Assembly (NCBI RefSeq): GCF_007665395.1
Contig: NZ_VDND01000001.1
Location: forward strand, 682,001 to 746,000
Direction of reading: 5' to 3'
From: Pseudomonas oryzihabitans
GTDB taxonomy: Bacteria > Pseudomonadota > Gammaproteobacteria > Pseudomonadales > Pseudomonadaceae
DNA: 64,000 nt
Shown here: in pieces, positions 33,903 to 43,955 of the stretch
Layout: every line of letters begins with the position of its first letter
Numbering within the stretch: position 1 is the stretch's first letter
The notes under the pieces: model-generated
Seen by the model: the letters and a program-made list of their open reading frames with translations, nothing else
What the model was told of the DNA's origin: nothing
Databases searched by the model: none
Program-made: the position numbers and the translations under genes

Positions 33903-35066
33903 ATGACGCCCTCTCGCCATCCCCTTGCCGCCGTGGCCGTGGCTGCGGCTCTCACCCTAAGCGCCCTGGCCGCCTGGGCCTTGCTGCCACGCAGCGGTCA
34001 GCACGGGCCGACGGTGGTGGTCAGCCGTGCCGACATCCAGAGTCAGGTAACCGCCCTGGGCACCCTGCAGCCCAGGCGCTACGTCGACGTCGGTGCCCAG
34101 GCCTCCGGGCAGATCCTGCGCCTGCACGTCGAGCCGGGCAGCGAAGTGGAAGCCGGTCAGTTGCTGGTGGAAATCGACCCGGCCACCCAGCGCGCCCGCG
34201 TCGAGGCAGGTCACGCCCAGATCGATGCCCTGCAGGCGCAACTCGCCGAGCAGCGCGCCTTGCAGACCCTGGCCAGCCAGCAGCACCGCCGCCAGTTGGC
34301 ACTCGCGCGCGGCAACGCCACGCGAGAGGAAGACGTGCAAAGTGCCAAGGCACAACTGGACGCCAGCGCCGCCCGAATACGCGGCCTGGAGGCCCAGATC
34401 CGCCAGGCGCGCGCCGGACTGCGTCGCGATGAGGCCGAACTCGGCTACACCCGCATCTATGCGCCCCTGAGCGGCACCGTGGTGGCCGTGGATGCCCGTG
34501 AGGGCCAGACCCTCAACGCCCAGCAGCAGACCCCGCTGATCCTGCGCATCGCCCGCCTCTCGCCGATGACGCTCTGGGCCCAGGTCTCGGAAGCCGACAT
34601 CTCGCGCATCAAGCCCGGCATGACCACCTGGTTCACCCTGCTGAGTGGCGATCCGCGCCGCTGGGAAGGCAAGGTGCGGCAGATACTGCCTGTCCCGCCC
34701 CGGCCGCTGGAGCAGAGTAACCAGGGCGGCGGCAGTCCGCTCGGTAGCCAGGGCGGCCAGCACCGGGTGGTGCTCTACACCGTGCTGATCGATGTCGACA
34801 ACGAGGATCGCGCCCTGATGGCCGACATGACCGCCCAGGTCTCCTTCGTGGTGGACCAGGCCATGGCGGTACCGAGCCTGCCCATTGCCGCCGTCCAGGA
34901 CGACGGTCGGGGTGGGCGCCTGGCCTGGGTCCTGAACACCGATGGCAAGCCCGAAGCGCGGCGCCTGGACGTTGGCCTGAGCGATCGCCAACGCATCCAG
35001 ATTCGCAACGGTCTGGTCGAGGGCGAACGAGTCCTGGTGGATCCTCCCCAGGAGGCCACGCCATGA
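33903..35066 (+). CDS. pvdR: PvdR periplasmic adaptor of the PvdRT-OpmQ exporter
   Basis: This 387-residue MacA-type membrane fusion protein has an N-terminal membrane anchor ([17 protein letters not shown]). The lipoyl segment ([23 protein letters not shown]), a long helical hairpin and the second lipoyl half ([20 protein letters not shown]) follow. A glycine- and glutamine-rich loop (about 277-293, [15 protein letters not shown]) is an insertion in the barrel domain. It overlaps pvdT by four bases (ATGA). In P. aeruginosa this complex recycles or secretes pyoverdine from the periplasm. Confidence 0.9.
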   Translation: MTPSRHPLAAVAVAAALTLSALAAWALLPRSGQHGPTVVVSRADIQSQVTALGTLQPRRYVDVGAQASGQILRLHVEPGSEVEAGQLLVEIDPATQRARVEAGHAQIDALQAQLAEQRALQTLASQQHRRQLALARGNATREEDVQSAKAQLDASAARIRGLEAQIRQARAGLRRDEAELGYTRIYAPLSGTVVAVDAREGQTLNAQQQTPLILRIARLSPMTLWAQVSEADISRIKPGMTTWFTLLSGDPRRWEGKVRQILPVPPRPLEQSNQGGGSPLGSQGGQHRVVLYTVLIDVDNEDRALMADMTAQVSFVVDQAMAVPSLPIAAVQDDGRGGRLAWVLNTDGKPEARRLDVGLSDRQRIQIRNGLVEGERVLVDPPQEATP

Positions 35067-37009
35067 GTGGCGCAGCGCTGATCGAACTGGACAGCGTACG
35101 CAAGGCGTATGGCGGCGGCGAGACGCCGCGCATCGAGGTGCTCAAGGGTATCTCCCTGCGCATCGACGCGGGTGAATTCGTCGCCATCGTCGGGGCCTCC
35201 GGGTCGGGCAAGTCGACCCTGATGAACATCCTGGGCTGCCTGGACCGCCCCAGCAGCGGCCACTACCGTTTTGCGGGGCAGGACGTCTCTGCCCTGGACC
35301 GCGATGCCCTGGCGTGGCTGCGCCGCGAAGCCTTCGGCTTCGTCTTCCAGGGCTACCACCTGATCCCCGCTGCCTCGGCGCAGGAAAACGTCGAGCTACC
35401 GGCCCTCTATGCCGGCACCTCGGCCAGCCAGCGCAGTCGCCGCGCCAACGCCCTGCTGGAACGCCTGGGCCTGGCGGAGCGTACCGCCAACCGACCGCAT
35501 CAACTGTCCGGCGGCCAGCAACAACGGGTATCCATCGCCCGCGCGCTGATGAACGGCGGACACATCATCCTCGCCGACGAACCCACCGGGGCGCTCGACA
35601 GCCAGAGCGGACAGCAGGTCATGGCCCTGCTCGACGAACTGGCTGCGGAGGGCCATGTCATCATCCTCATCACCCACGACCGCCAGGTCGCCGAGCGTGC
35701 CGCCCGGGTGATCGAGATCAGCGATGGCGAGATCGTCGCGGATCGCCGGTCACGGCCAGCAGGCCGGCCTGGACGTGCGGCCATAGATCCGACGCGTCGC
35801 CAGGAAGCACCCCGCGGCCTGCTGCTCGCCGAAGGCCTCGACGCCCTGCGCGGTGCCTGGCGCACCCTCTGGAGCAACCGGGTGCGCACCGTGCTGACCC
35901 TGCTCGGCATCGTCATCGGCGTGGCCTCGGTGGTGGTGATGCTGGCGGTGGGCGAAGGCAGCAAGCGCCGAGTGATGGCGCAGATGGGTGCCTTCGGCTC
36001 CAACATCATCTACCTGGGCGGACGATCGCCCGCGCCCCGGGCACCCGAGGGCGTAGTAACCCTGGACGACGTAGCCGCCCTGGCGACCCTGCCCCAGGTC
36101 CGCCGGATCATGCCGGTCAATGGCGCAGAACTCATCGTGCGCCATGGCAACAAGGACATGCAGGCCTATGTGGGCGGCAACAACCCGGACTTTCCCATGA
36201 TCCTCAATTGGCCGGTAGTCCGAGGCCACTACTTCAGCCAGGCCGACGAAGCCCAGGCCGCCACCGTGGCGGTGATCGGCGATCGGGTGCGCCGCACCCT
36301 GTTCGAGGAGCGCGATCCCATCGGCCAGCAGATCCTCATCGAGAACGTGCCCTTCCGCGTAGTCGGGATATTGGCCGCCAAGGGTGCCAGCTCCGGCGAC
36401 CAGAACGCCGATGATCGCATCGCCATCCCCTACTCCGCCGCCAGCATCCGCCTGTTCGGCCGCCATCAGCCGGAATACGTGATCATCGCTGCCAGCGACG
36501 GCAGCCAGGTGCAACGCGCCGGCGCCGCCATCGAGCGGCTGATGCTGCGCCTGCACAACGGTCGTCCTGATTTCGAACTCACCAACGATGCCGCCATGAT
36601 CCAGGCCGAGGCGCGCACCCAGGGCACCCTCTCCTTGATGCTGGGCGCCATCGCCGCCATCTCCCTGCTGGTGGGCGGCATCGGGGTGATGAACGTGATG
36701 TTGATGACGGTCCGCGAGCGCACCCGCGAGATCGGCATTCGCGTCGCCGTGGGTGCCCGCCAGCGCGACATTCTCCGGCAATTCCTCACCGAGGCCGGTT
36801 TGCTGGCGCTGGTCGGCGGCCTCATTGGCCTGACCCTGGCCCTGGCCGTAGGCGCTGCCCTGCACCTGGCCGGCGTGGCATTGGTCTTCACCCTTCCCGC
36901 GGTGCTTGGTGCTTTCGGCTGCGCCCTGCTCACCGGGGTGCTGTTCGGCTTCATGCCGGCCCGCCAGGCGGCCCGCCTGGATCCCGTCGTTGCCCTGGCC
37001 AGCCAATGA
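35063..37009 (+). CDS. pvdT: PvdT, MacB-type ABC transporter of pyoverdine
   Basis: The product is 648 residues, the usual MacB length. The N-terminal ATPase has Walker [10 protein letters not shown] (44-52), the signature [15 protein letters not shown] and Walker [13 protein letters not shown]. The C-terminal half has a first membrane helix ([21 protein letters not shown]), a large periplasmic MacB core and three further helices with the FtsX-like segment ([15 protein letters not shown]). It overlaps both neighbours by four bases, so pvdR, pvdT and opmQ form a translationally coupled unit. Confidence 0.93.
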   Translation: MSGAALIELDSVRKAYGGGETPRIEVLKGISLRIDAGEFVAIVGASGSGKSTLMNILGCLDRPSSGHYRFAGQDVSALDRDALAWLRREAFGFVFQGYHLIPAASAQENVELPALYAGTSASQRSRRANALLERLGLAERTANRPHQLSGGQQQRVSIARALMNGGHIILADEPTGALDSQSGQQVMALLDELAAEGHVIILITHDRQVAERAARVIEISDGEIVADRRSRPAGRPGRAAIDPTRRQEAPRGLLLAEGLDALRGAWRTLWSNRVRTVLTLLGIVIGVASVVVMLAVGEGSKRRVMAQMGAFGSNIIYLGGRSPAPRAPEGVVTLDDVAALATLPQVRRIMPVNGAELIVRHGNKDMQAYVGGNNPDFPMILNWPVVRGHYFSQADEAQAATVAVIGDRVRRTLFEERDPIGQQILIENVPFRVVGILAAKGASSGDQNADDRIAIPYSAASIRLFGRHQPEYVIIAASDGSQVQRAGAAIERLMLRLHNGRPDFELTNDAAMIQAEARTQGTLSLMLGAIAAISLLVGGIGVMNVMLMTVRERTREIGIRVAVGARQRDILRQFLTEAGLLALVGGLIGLTLALAVGAALHLAGVALVFTLPAVLGAFGCALLTGVLFGFMPARQAARLDPVVALASQ

Positions 37010-38409
37010 ATCCCATCCTGCCGCGCTGCCTACCGCTGTGCCTGCTGCTCACCGCCTGCACCAATCCACCGTCACCCTTGCCCCCTACCCCAGAAGCCCC
37101 CGTCCAGTGGCAGGCAGGCGCCCAGCCACCACTTGAGCGGTTGGATACCTGGTGGCAGGGCTTCGCCGATCCCGCACTGGCCCCCCTGATCGAGCGGGCC
37201 CGACGCAATAGCCCCGATCTCGGCGCCGCCCTCGCCCGGGTGGAACAGGCGCGCGCCCAGGCGCAGGTCGCCTCCGCCAACCGTTTGCCGACCCTGCAGG
37301 CAAGCTTCAACGGCAACCACGAACGGTTGTTGCACGGTCCAGGCTACAGCGGCATCGATACCTACCGCGATGATCGCCGCCTGGAAGTCTTCAGCCTCGG
37401 TCTGGCGGCCAGTTATGAGGTGGATTTCTGGGGCGGTGTGGCCGCTCGGGCGCGAAGTGGCGTGGCCACCTGGCAGGCCAGTGCCTTCGACCGTGACACC
37501 CTGGAACTGGCCCTGGTCGCTGCCGTGGCCGCAAGCTACCTCGACCTCAGCGCCATCAACGCGCGTGCAGCCATCGCCCAGCGCAACCTGGACAACGCCG
37601 AGCAGGTGCTGGCGCTCGTCAGCACCCGCCAGGCCGCCGGCGCCGCCAGCCCCTTGGAAGAGGCTCAGCAGCGCGGGCTGGTCGCCCGCCAGCGCCAACG
37701 ACTCGAAAGCCTGCGGCAGGACGCCGCCAATGCCCGGCTGACACTGGCCACCCTGCTGGGCGAGCCGGTGGAGCGGTTGCACCTGACCGCCGGTGACTTC
37801 GCCCGACTACAGGTACCGGAAACGGGCGCGGGCCTGCCCAGTGAACTGCTCGCCCGCCGCCCCGATGTGGCCCGTGCCGAAGCCCGCCTGGCGGCGGCTC
37901 AGGCCGATGTCCAGGTAGCGCGGAGCCTGATGTTGCCGCGGCTGACCCTCAAGGCCAACCTGGCGGTAGGCGCGGACCACCTGGCCGACTTGGTTGCCAA
38001 CCGCTACTACGACCTGGGCGGCGCACTCTTGGCACCGATTTTCAACGCCGGCGCCCTGCGGGCCGGCTACCAGGCCAGCCAAGCACGCCAGCAGGAGCTG
38101 CTGGAAAACTACCGCAAGGCCCTGCTCGACGCCTTCGCCGACGTCGACCGGGCGCTCAACGACAGCAGCGGGCTGGATCTACAACTGCACTGGCAGGCGC
38201 AGGCCCTGGAGCAGTCCCAGCAAGCCTTCACCCTGGCCCAGACCCGCTACCGCGCCGGCGCCGACACCCTGCTGACCCTGCTCGACGCCCAGCGTAGCCT
38301 CTACCAGGCTCAGGACGATGCCATAACCCTGCGGTTGCAGCGGCTCAAGGCCAGCGTCGCGCTCTTCAAGGCATTGGGAGGGGGTTGGGAGGAGGGAAAG
38401 ACTCGCTGA
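37006..38409 (+). CDS. opmQ: OpmQ outer-membrane channel of the PvdRT-OpmQ exporter
   Basis: This 467-residue outer-membrane factor lipoprotein has a lipobox (LLLTACTN). The two OEP repeats are seen ([19 protein letters not shown], then [24 protein letters not shown], and [19 protein letters not shown]). The GWEEGKTR end is polar. It completes the tripartite exporter that passes mature or recycled pyoverdine across the outer membrane. The gene starts within the pvdT stop (ATGA). The next gene begins 62 bp later behind a Fur-like box, which marks the end of this operon. Confidence 0.92.
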   Translation: MNPILPRCLPLCLLLTACTNPPSPLPPTPEAPVQWQAGAQPPLERLDTWWQGFADPALAPLIERARRNSPDLGAALARVEQARAQAQVASANRLPTLQASFNGNHERLLHGPGYSGIDTYRDDRRLEVFSLGLAASYEVDFWGGVAARARSGVATWQASAFDRDTLELALVAAVAASYLDLSAINARAAIAQRNLDNAEQVLALVSTRQAAGAASPLEEAQQRGLVARQRQRLESLRQDAANARLTLATLLGEPVERLHLTAGDFARLQVPETGAGLPSELLARRPDVARAEARLAAAQADVQVARSLMLPRLTLKANLAVGADHLADLVANRYYDLGGALLAPIFNAGALRAGYQASQARQQELLENYRKALLDAFADVDRALNDSSGLDLQLHWQAQALEQSQQAFTLAQTRYRAGADTLLTLLDAQRSLYQAQDDAITLRLQRLKASVALFKALGGGWEEGKTR

Positions 38410-38440
38410 GGATTGCCGACCTAGAGCCTCGCCCGTATTG

Positions 38441-38457
38441 TTGATAACAATTATCAA
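38441..38457. promoter_or_regulatory. Fur-box-like palindrome upstream of the ECF sigma gene
   Basis: TTGATAA, three bases, then TTATCAA form a perfect 17-bp inverted repeat in an AT-rich patch. It resembles the GATAAT/ATTATC repeats bound by Fur. It overlaps a possible ATG at 38457, which favours the ATG at 38472 as the real start. Fur repression of the signalling cassette is inferred. Confidence 0.6.
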
Positions 38458-38471
38458 TGACGATAACGGTC

Positions 38472-38996
38472 ATGACCAGTCAACCGCCCGCCCTTCCCTC
38501 CCACGATGATCGCGCCCTTATCGATCACCTCTACCGCGAACACCAGGGCTGGTTGCGCAAGCGCCTCGGCTGCCCACAGCATGCCGCCGATGTCACCCAC
38601 GACACCTTTCTGCGCATCCTCTCCGCCCCCGAGCGACTCGAACTGCAGCAGCCCCGCTCCTTTCTGGGCACCGTCGCCCGCCGCCTGCTGGTCGACCGCG
38701 CCCGCCGCGAAGTCCTTGAACGCACCTACCTGGAGGAGTTGCAGCGCCAAGTGGACGCCGGGCACAGCATGCCCTCGGCCGAGGCCGTGGCCAGTGCCTT
38801 GCAGCTGCTCGAACAGCTCGCAGCGGCCTTGCAGGGCCTGGCGCCCCGGGTCCGCGCGGCCTTTCTGCTCCGGCAACTGGAGGGGCTGGCCCAGGAGGAG
38901 ATCGCCGCGCGGCTCGGCGTCTCGACCCGCATGGTGCGCAAATACCTGGTGCAGGCCCTGCTGCATTGCCATCAGCAACTGGGCGAGGCGCCATGA
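38472..38996 (+). CDS. ECF sigma factor, FecI type
   Basis: The product is 174 residues from the ATG at 38472. Sigma region 2 (HLYREHQGWLRKRLGCPQHAADVTHDTFLRIL) and region 4 (GLAQEEIAARLGVSTRMVRKYLVQAL) are typical of iron-starvation FecI-like sigma factors. The TATA- or GGCAT-type N-terminal regions of primary sigma factors are absent. It overlaps the FecR gene by four bases and lies upstream of a TonB receptor with a signalling domain, so it forms a complete cell-surface-signalling cassette. It is probably not PvdS. Whether it replaces the missing fpvI is open. Confidence 0.9.
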   Translation: MTSQPPALPSHDDRALIDHLYREHQGWLRKRLGCPQHAADVTHDTFLRILSAPERLELQQPRSFLGTVARRLLVDRARREVLERTYLEELQRQVDAGHSMPSAEAVASALQLLEQLAAALQGLAPRVRAAFLLRQLEGLAQEEIAARLGVSTRMVRKYLVQALLHCHQQLGEAP

Positions 38997-39958
38997 GCCG
39001 TCACGAAGCGGCCATCCTGGCCAGGGCGGCCGACTGGCTCGTACGCCTGGAAGACGCCCCTGAACACCACCAAGCCTTCAGCGAATGGTGTGCTCAGGAT
39101 CCGCGCCACCAGGCAGCGGTCGACAGCCTGCAGCGCACCTTGCAACGCCTCGAGCCCCTGGCCGCCATGCCGGCCCAGGCGGCCCTGAACGCGGCACAAC
39201 GTTTTGCGCCCGAGCACAGCGGTCGAGGTCGCGCTCTCACCGCTATGGCGCTCACCCTGGGCCTGCTGCTACCCACGACCCTCTGGCTCCAGGCCAATCC
39301 TCCTGCCTATCTAATGGCCGACCTCAGGACAGCTACCGCCGAGTGGCGCGAGACGCGCCTGGCCGACGGCAGCCGCCTGCTCCTCGACGCCCAGTCGGCG
39401 GTGGATCTGGAATTCGACACCCAGCAACGCCGTCTGAGGCTCATCCAGGGCGACATCCTGGTCGACGTCGCCCAAGACAGCGACCGGCCTTTCATCGTCG
39501 AGACGTCCTACGCCAGTATCCGCGCCCTGGGAACCCGCTTCGTCGTCGAACAAGGCGATTCGGCCACCTGGGTGACCATGCTCGAGTCCCGCACCGACAT
39601 CCGTAGCACCGTTACCGGCGCCCGCGTCACCCTGGCCGCCGGCCAGCGCCTGCGCCTCGATGCCCAAGGACCGGGCTCGCCCCAGCACCTGGATGTCACG
39701 CCGCGGGAGCAGGCCTGGCAGCGACGGCAACTGGTGGTCTGGGACCGCCCCCTACCAGAGGTGCTGGCGACTCTCTCCCGCTCCCAACCAGGCTACCTCA
39801 GCTACGACGCCCAAGCCCTGGCCGCCTTCAAGATCTCCGCGGTGCTTCCCCAGGACGACCCGAGGGCGGCCCTCACCTTGCTGGCGCGCAGTTTTCCCCT
39901 GAACGTGAAGCACTACGGCCCCTGGCTGACCCGCGTTACCCTCGCCGAGAAAAAATAA
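38993..39958 (+). CDS. FecR-family anti-sigma/sigma regulator
   Basis: The product is 321 residues from the ATG at 38993, inside the sigma stop (ATGA). It shows the FecR pattern: an N-terminal cytoplasmic region (ARAADWLVRLEDAP, FSEWCAQDPRHQAAVDSL), a membrane helix (ALTLGLLLPTTLWLQ, about 83-97), the periplasmic FecR repeat (RLADGSRLLLDAQSAVDL, RRLRLIQGDILVDV, IRALGTRFVVEQ) and a C-terminal domain. It transmits ligand occupancy from the receptor at 40030 to the adjacent sigma factor. It differs clearly from the FpvR-like protein at 32868. Confidence 0.9.
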   Translation: MSRHEAAILARAADWLVRLEDAPEHHQAFSEWCAQDPRHQAAVDSLQRTLQRLEPLAAMPAQAALNAAQRFAPEHSGRGRALTAMALTLGLLLPTTLWLQANPPAYLMADLRTATAEWRETRLADGSRLLLDAQSAVDLEFDTQQRRLRLIQGDILVDVAQDSDRPFIVETSYASIRALGTRFVVEQGDSATWVTMLESRTDIRSTVTGARVTLAAGQRLRLDAQGPGSPQHLDVTPREQAWQRRQLVVWDRPLPEVLATLSRSQPGYLSYDAQALAAFKISAVLPQDDPRAALTLLARSFPLNVKHYGPWLTRVTLAEKK

Positions 39959-40029
39959 TGCCGCCGGCGGTTCCGCTTTGGCGCGCTCATCCGTCCTGGT
40001 TAGCACACGCCAACCAGACAGGTACGTCC

Positions 40030-42465
40030 ATGCGCTTCTTCCACCCTCGCCTCGCCCACTTGACCATCGCCCTGCAGCTGGGTCTGCCCCTTGCCCTGGG
40101 TCTCCCCGCCGCACCTGCCCAGGCCCAGAGCCACGTCCAGCGTTACGACCTGCCCGCCGGCCCCCTGGGCGAATCCCTCAACCGCCTCGCCAGCCAGGCC
40201 GGCATCGCCCTCTCCTTCGATGCCAACCGCGTGCGCAACCTCCGCGCACCGGCTCTGCAGGGTAGCTACAGCCTCGATGAGGCTTTCGCCCGCCTACTGA
40301 AAGGCAGTGGGCTCGAGGCCCAGGGTGGCGACGAGGGATATGTGCTGGTGGCGACGGAAAAAGGGCCCTACGAACTAGGTGTGACGGAAATCAGCGCGCA
40401 GGGCCTGCCCACGTCGGTTACCGAAGGCACAGGGTCTTACGCCACGGCCCTCACTGGCTCCGCTACGCGCCTACCACTATCCATTCGGGAAACTCCTCAA
40501 TCGGTGACCGTAGTAACGCGCCAACAGCTCGATGATCAATCCGTTGACAACATTGCCCAAGCCCTTGGCCGCACACCAGGCGTTGTCGCGCAAGCCTACG
40601 ACAGTGATCGGCTGGAGTTCTCCACACGAGGCATGGCCATCACCAACTATCAATACGACGGCGTCAACACGATCTATGACGGCGTCTATGACAACGGCAC
40701 TACTCAGGTCGACATGGCCACCTATGACCGTGTCGACATCATCAAGGGAGCTACTGGCCTAATGACCGGTGCCGGCGACCCTTCAGCAACCGTCAATCTT
40801 ATACGCAAGCGTCCCACCCATGACTTCCAGGGACACCTCAGCGGTAGCGCGGGCACCTGGGACAACTACCGAACCGAGGCGGATCTGTCCGGTAGTCTCA
40901 ACGATACCGGTACCCTGCGCGGGCGAGTGGTGGGTGCCTATCAGGATCGCCAATCCTATCTGGATCACTACAAGCAGAAAAAGAACGTCTTCTATGGCAT
41001 CGTCGAAGCCGACGTCAGCCCCGATACGCTAGTCACCCTCGGCTATGACCGCCAGACCATCACCCCGCGCGGGACCTCCTGGACCGGCAATCCTGTGCTG
41101 TACAGCGATGGCAGTCGCATAGACCTACCCCGCCACTTCAACCCGGGTACCGACTGGAGCCGCCGCGAGTTCGAGAACCAGACCTTCTTCGGCTCGGTCG
41201 AGCAGAATCTGGATGGTGAGTGGAAACTCAAGGTCAGCGCAAACCAACTCCTCAGCGATCACGATACCCGCCTGGGTTCCGCAAGCGGCGGCAATCCGGA
41301 TCCCCTTACCGGGGAAGGCGCCTTCTTCTATTGGGGGCGTTGGGAAGGCCACAGGATCATCAATACCCTGGATGCCAATGTCTCCGGCCCCTTCACCCTG
41401 CTTGGTCGCGAGCATGACTTGGTCGCTGGCTACACATACGCCGCCTCACGGCAGACAGGCGCGACGTTCGATAACGGAGCGTCCGCCGCTGTACCAGGCA
41501 ATATTCTGGATTGGAATGGCAACTTTCCAATGCCGGATTTCCCAAGCAACGGCAAGTACGAGAGCAACCAGCGGCAAAACGGCGCATATCTGGCTACTCG
41601 CCTCAAGCCCACAGATGATCTTTCGATCATCCTCGGTACTCGCGTCAGTACCTTCAAATATGATCAGACCTATAGCTATTACAACGGGTCCAGCAGTCGC
41701 ACCAGCTACGAGCAGCACGGTGTGGTTACCCCCTACGCCGGGCTGGTCTATGACCTAGATGACACCTACTCTCTCTACACAAGTTACACCCGAATTTACG
41801 ACCCGCAGACCAATAAAGACGCCTCAGGAAAAACCCTGGATCCGGTAGAAGGGGACAGCTACGAAGCTGGGCTGAAGGCGGAATATCTTAATGGTCGAGT
41901 CAATGCGACTCTTGCCTTCTTCCGTATCGAGCAGGACAACCTTGCCGAGTACGTCACGACCGACACCCAGACCAGTGAAGACGTTTACCGCGCCATCCAG
42001 GGGGCCACCACCAAGGGCGTCGAACTCGAGATAGCGGGTCAGTTGACCGAGGCGTGGAATCTCAGCGCAGGCTACACCTATGCGCGGACCAGAGACTATA
42101 GAGGTCAGCCTGTATTCGGATACCCGCTGGCTTCAACCAAGCCCGAGCATCTGGTCCGACTCTTCAGCACCTATCGTCTGCCTGGGCAATTCTCTCCCAT
42201 CACCCTGGGCGGCGGCCTGACCTGGCAAAGCTCCTTCTACGGCAATACCTATGACCCAGCGGTAGAGGCTGACCGGAGCCTCAAGCAAGAAGGCTACACC
42301 TTGGTTAACCTGATGGGACGCTACCAATTTGACGACCACCTAAGCTTCACACTCAATGCGAACAACGTGTTCGACAAAAAGTACCTTTTGGGCGTCGGCA
42401 ACTTTGGTACGTCTTTCTATGGCGAACCGCGCAACCTGATGCTCACTACCCGCTGGGACTTTTAA
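40030..42465 (+). CDS. TonB-dependent siderophore receptor with N-terminal signalling domain
   Basis: The product is 811 residues from the ATG at 40030, with a signal peptide ending near AQAQS. An STN signalling domain follows (RYDLPAGPLGESLNRLASQAGIALSF without long gaps, about 37-115). A TonB-box-like segment (LGVTEISA), plug (RETPQSVTVVTRQQLDDQ, GATGLMTGAGDPSATVNLIRKR) and a 22-strand-type barrel ending in RWDF complete it. It resembles FpvA-type ferri-pyoverdine receptors. From about 40.4 kb onward the base composition is visibly more AT-rich than the STN part and the neighbours, as expected for a receptor exchanged between strains. Its ligand may be a foreign pyoverdine. Confidence 0.92.
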   Translation: MRFFHPRLAHLTIALQLGLPLALGLPAAPAQAQSHVQRYDLPAGPLGESLNRLASQAGIALSFDANRVRNLRAPALQGSYSLDEAFARLLKGSGLEAQGGDEGYVLVATEKGPYELGVTEISAQGLPTSVTEGTGSYATALTGSATRLPLSIRETPQSVTVVTRQQLDDQSVDNIAQALGRTPGVVAQAYDSDRLEFSTRGMAITNYQYDGVNTIYDGVYDNGTTQVDMATYDRVDIIKGATGLMTGAGDPSATVNLIRKRPTHDFQGHLSGSAGTWDNYRTEADLSGSLNDTGTLRGRVVGAYQDRQSYLDHYKQKKNVFYGIVEADVSPDTLVTLGYDRQTITPRGTSWTGNPVLYSDGSRIDLPRHFNPGTDWSRREFENQTFFGSVEQNLDGEWKLKVSANQLLSDHDTRLGSASGGNPDPLTGEGAFFYWGRWEGHRIINTLDANVSGPFTLLGREHDLVAGYTYAASRQTGATFDNGASAAVPGNILDWNGNFPMPDFPSNGKYESNQRQNGAYLATRLKPTDDLSIILGTRVSTFKYDQTYSYYNGSSSRTSYEQHGVVTPYAGLVYDLDDTYSLYTSYTRIYDPQTNKDASGKTLDPVEGDSYEAGLKAEYLNGRVNATLAFFRIEQDNLAEYVTTDTQTSEDVYRAIQGATTKGVELEIAGQLTEAWNLSAGYTYARTRDYRGQPVFGYPLASTKPEHLVRLFSTYRLPGQFSPITLGGGLTWQSSFYGNTYDPAVEADRSLKQEGYTLVNLMGRYQFDDHLSFTLNANNVFDKKYLLGVGNFGTSFYGEPRNLMLTTRWDF

Positions 42466-42694
42466 CCTGATACTGGCAAGTACGGCATCTCCCTCTAAGT
42501 GTTGCTGCCGTACCTGCCCAGTAATATTTCTGAACTTTTTTCGAAACGTTTTACAAGCCGTCGTTCTAGACTATTTGATCGAACGGCATTTTCGGCAAGT
42601 CGTTGGAAATAGACTGGTCTTAAGGCGGCAGAGCTTAAGCAAACGTTCTGCCGTCAACGAGGTCATCCTTAATCTGTGGTTAGACCTCGACGCC
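42466..42694. other. AT-rich intergenic region with several inverted repeats
   Basis: The region lies between two convergent genes and is clearly richer in A and T than its surroundings. Nested repeats are visible: GTACGGCA pairs with TGCCGTAC about 30 bases later, right after the receptor stop. CGGCAGA (42626-42632) pairs with TCTGCCG (42647-42653). CGAGGTC (42658-42664) pairs with GACCTCG (42683-42689). The first and last suit terminators of the two convergent genes. No coding frame is apparent. Confidence 0.55.
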
Positions 42695-43855
42695 TCAAAG
42701 CCCCAACCGCACTACCCCATCGCTCCCATTCTCCCGCCATAGCTCATGCTTGCGGTCGAGGGGTGCCTTCACGGTCAGGTAGATGGCCTTCTCGTCAGGG
42801 GCAACGGCCATGCTGTTGGGGTGCACCGGCAGGGCAACGTTGCGCAGCAGGCGTCCGCTTGCGAGGTCGTATACCAGGACTCCGCCCGAGCCCTGGGGTT
42901 CGCCGTGACCACTGCCACGGTAGGTAGCGACCAGGCGACCGGTCGTGGGCAGTACCTTGATGTCCAGCAGTCCCTTGACTCCGGTGGCGATGGGCGCGCC
43001 GAAGCGACCGCTGGCCAGGTCGAAGGTCAGGATGTCACCGCTATTGGAATCGGTCATGTAGAGCCGGCGGGCCTTGGCGTCCATCGCCATGTTAAGCAGG
43101 AAGTGACGGGACGCCTTGGGTTCATCGCTGTTGGTGTCGCCCGTGCGATAGCGCGTGCGGATCTGACCGCTAGCCGGATCGATGGCCACCAACTCGTCGC
43201 GCCCCCCCTGGCTGGCGTAGAGCAATCCGCTGGCAGCGTCGTACGCCAGCCCTGCCGTCCACAGCCCCGTCATCACCGTATGCTTGAGGGTGAAGGTCTT
43301 GCCATCGACGATCCAGACCCGACCACGCTCGCCTGGGCTGCTGATGAAGATCAGCCCACTGGCCTCGTCCACTACCACCTTGCGGGTATGCGGTGTAGCG
43401 ACCACGCCATCAGCATCGCGCTCGGGTTGCGTGAGCTTGAGGATGCGCTTGATCTGGCCGCTGTCGGCATCGAGTTCGGCCAGGCTACCATCCAGGGTGA
43501 GACCGGCGTACAGGGTGCGAGTCCGGGCATCAAGGGCCAAGGCGAATGGCCGTTCGAGGAGCTGGATGGTTTGCACCGCACGTAGCGTGCCAGGATCCAG
43601 CCGATAGACCACCCCGCTGCTTTGCTCGTCGAACGAGGGACTCGCCGCGACGAACAACTCGTCGTGCGAGAAATCACCGACTATTTCATAGAGCCCCTGA
43701 TAACCGTCCTGGCGCCAAAAGGTGGTGGACGCCATAGACGAGTGGGCCAGGGTACGTGCTGGGGCGTGCGCGGTAGTGGTCGAGGCACAGCCACCCAGTC
43801 CGAGAGAGGCGATCACTATACCTAGCGCAGGGATCTTGAAGCGATTGGACGACAT
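42695..43855 (-). CDS. YncE-like beta-propeller lipoprotein, probable pyoverdine-regulon member
   Basis: This 386-residue protein has a lipobox (ASLGLGGCAS, Cys near 23). The mature part has repeated propeller blades of the YncE/NHL type (GTLRAVQTIQLLERPFALAL, RTRTLYAGLTLDGSLAELD, SGLIFISSPGERGRVWIVDG, ASGLLYASQGG, GGVLVYDLASGRLL). It would sit on the periplasmic or outer-membrane surface. YncE relatives are linked to iron limitation in other bacteria. Here a PvdS-type promoter lies in front of the gene and a TonB receptor gene converges on it, so a role in siderophore handling is likely. No enzymatic residues are evident. Confidence 0.82.
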   Translation of the reverse strand: MSSNRFKIPALGIVIASLGLGGCASTTTAHAPARTLAHSSMASTTFWRQDGYQGLYEIVGDFSHDELFVAASPSFDEQSSGVVYRLDPGTLRAVQTIQLLERPFALALDARTRTLYAGLTLDGSLAELDADSGQIKRILKLTQPERDADGVVATPHTRKVVVDEASGLIFISSPGERGRVWIVDGKTFTLKHTVMTGLWTAGLAYDAASGLLYASQGGRDELVAIDPASGQIRTRYRTGDTNSDEPKASRHFLLNMAMDAKARRLYMTDSNSGDILTFDLASGRFGAPIATGVKGLLDIKVLPTTGRLVATYRGSGHGEPQGSGGVLVYDLASGRLLRNVALPVHPNSMAVAPDEKAIYLTVKAPLDRKHELWRENGSDGVVRLGL

Positions 43856-43899
43856 GGGAGCTCCGTTTTTCCCAGTTGACGTTGAGGTCTCCTGGCTAG

Positions 43900-43923
43900 A
43901 CGAAGGGCAAGCGCCGGGATTTA
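43900..43923 (-). promoter_or_regulatory. Iron-starvation (PvdS) promoter of the YncE-like gene
   Basis: On the minus strand, TAAAT at 43923-43919 sits in the canonical CTAAATCCC context. Sixteen bases later comes CGT at 43902-43900. The start codon of the YncE-like gene is 45 bp downstream, with GGAG in between. The -35 element lies in the loop of the hairpin at 43911-43931. Confidence 0.85.
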
Positions 43924-43931
43924 GCCGGCGC
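43911..43931. terminator. Hairpin after pvdA that encloses a promoter element
   Basis: GCGCCGG (43911-43917) and CCGGCGC (43925-43931) form a perfect 7-bp stem with a 7-base loop, 25 bp after the pvdA stop. It has no T-run. The loop contains the TAAAT of the next gene's promoter. Confidence 0.5.
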
Positions 43932-43955
43932 TCGATAGCGGGCTCCCTGATCGGT

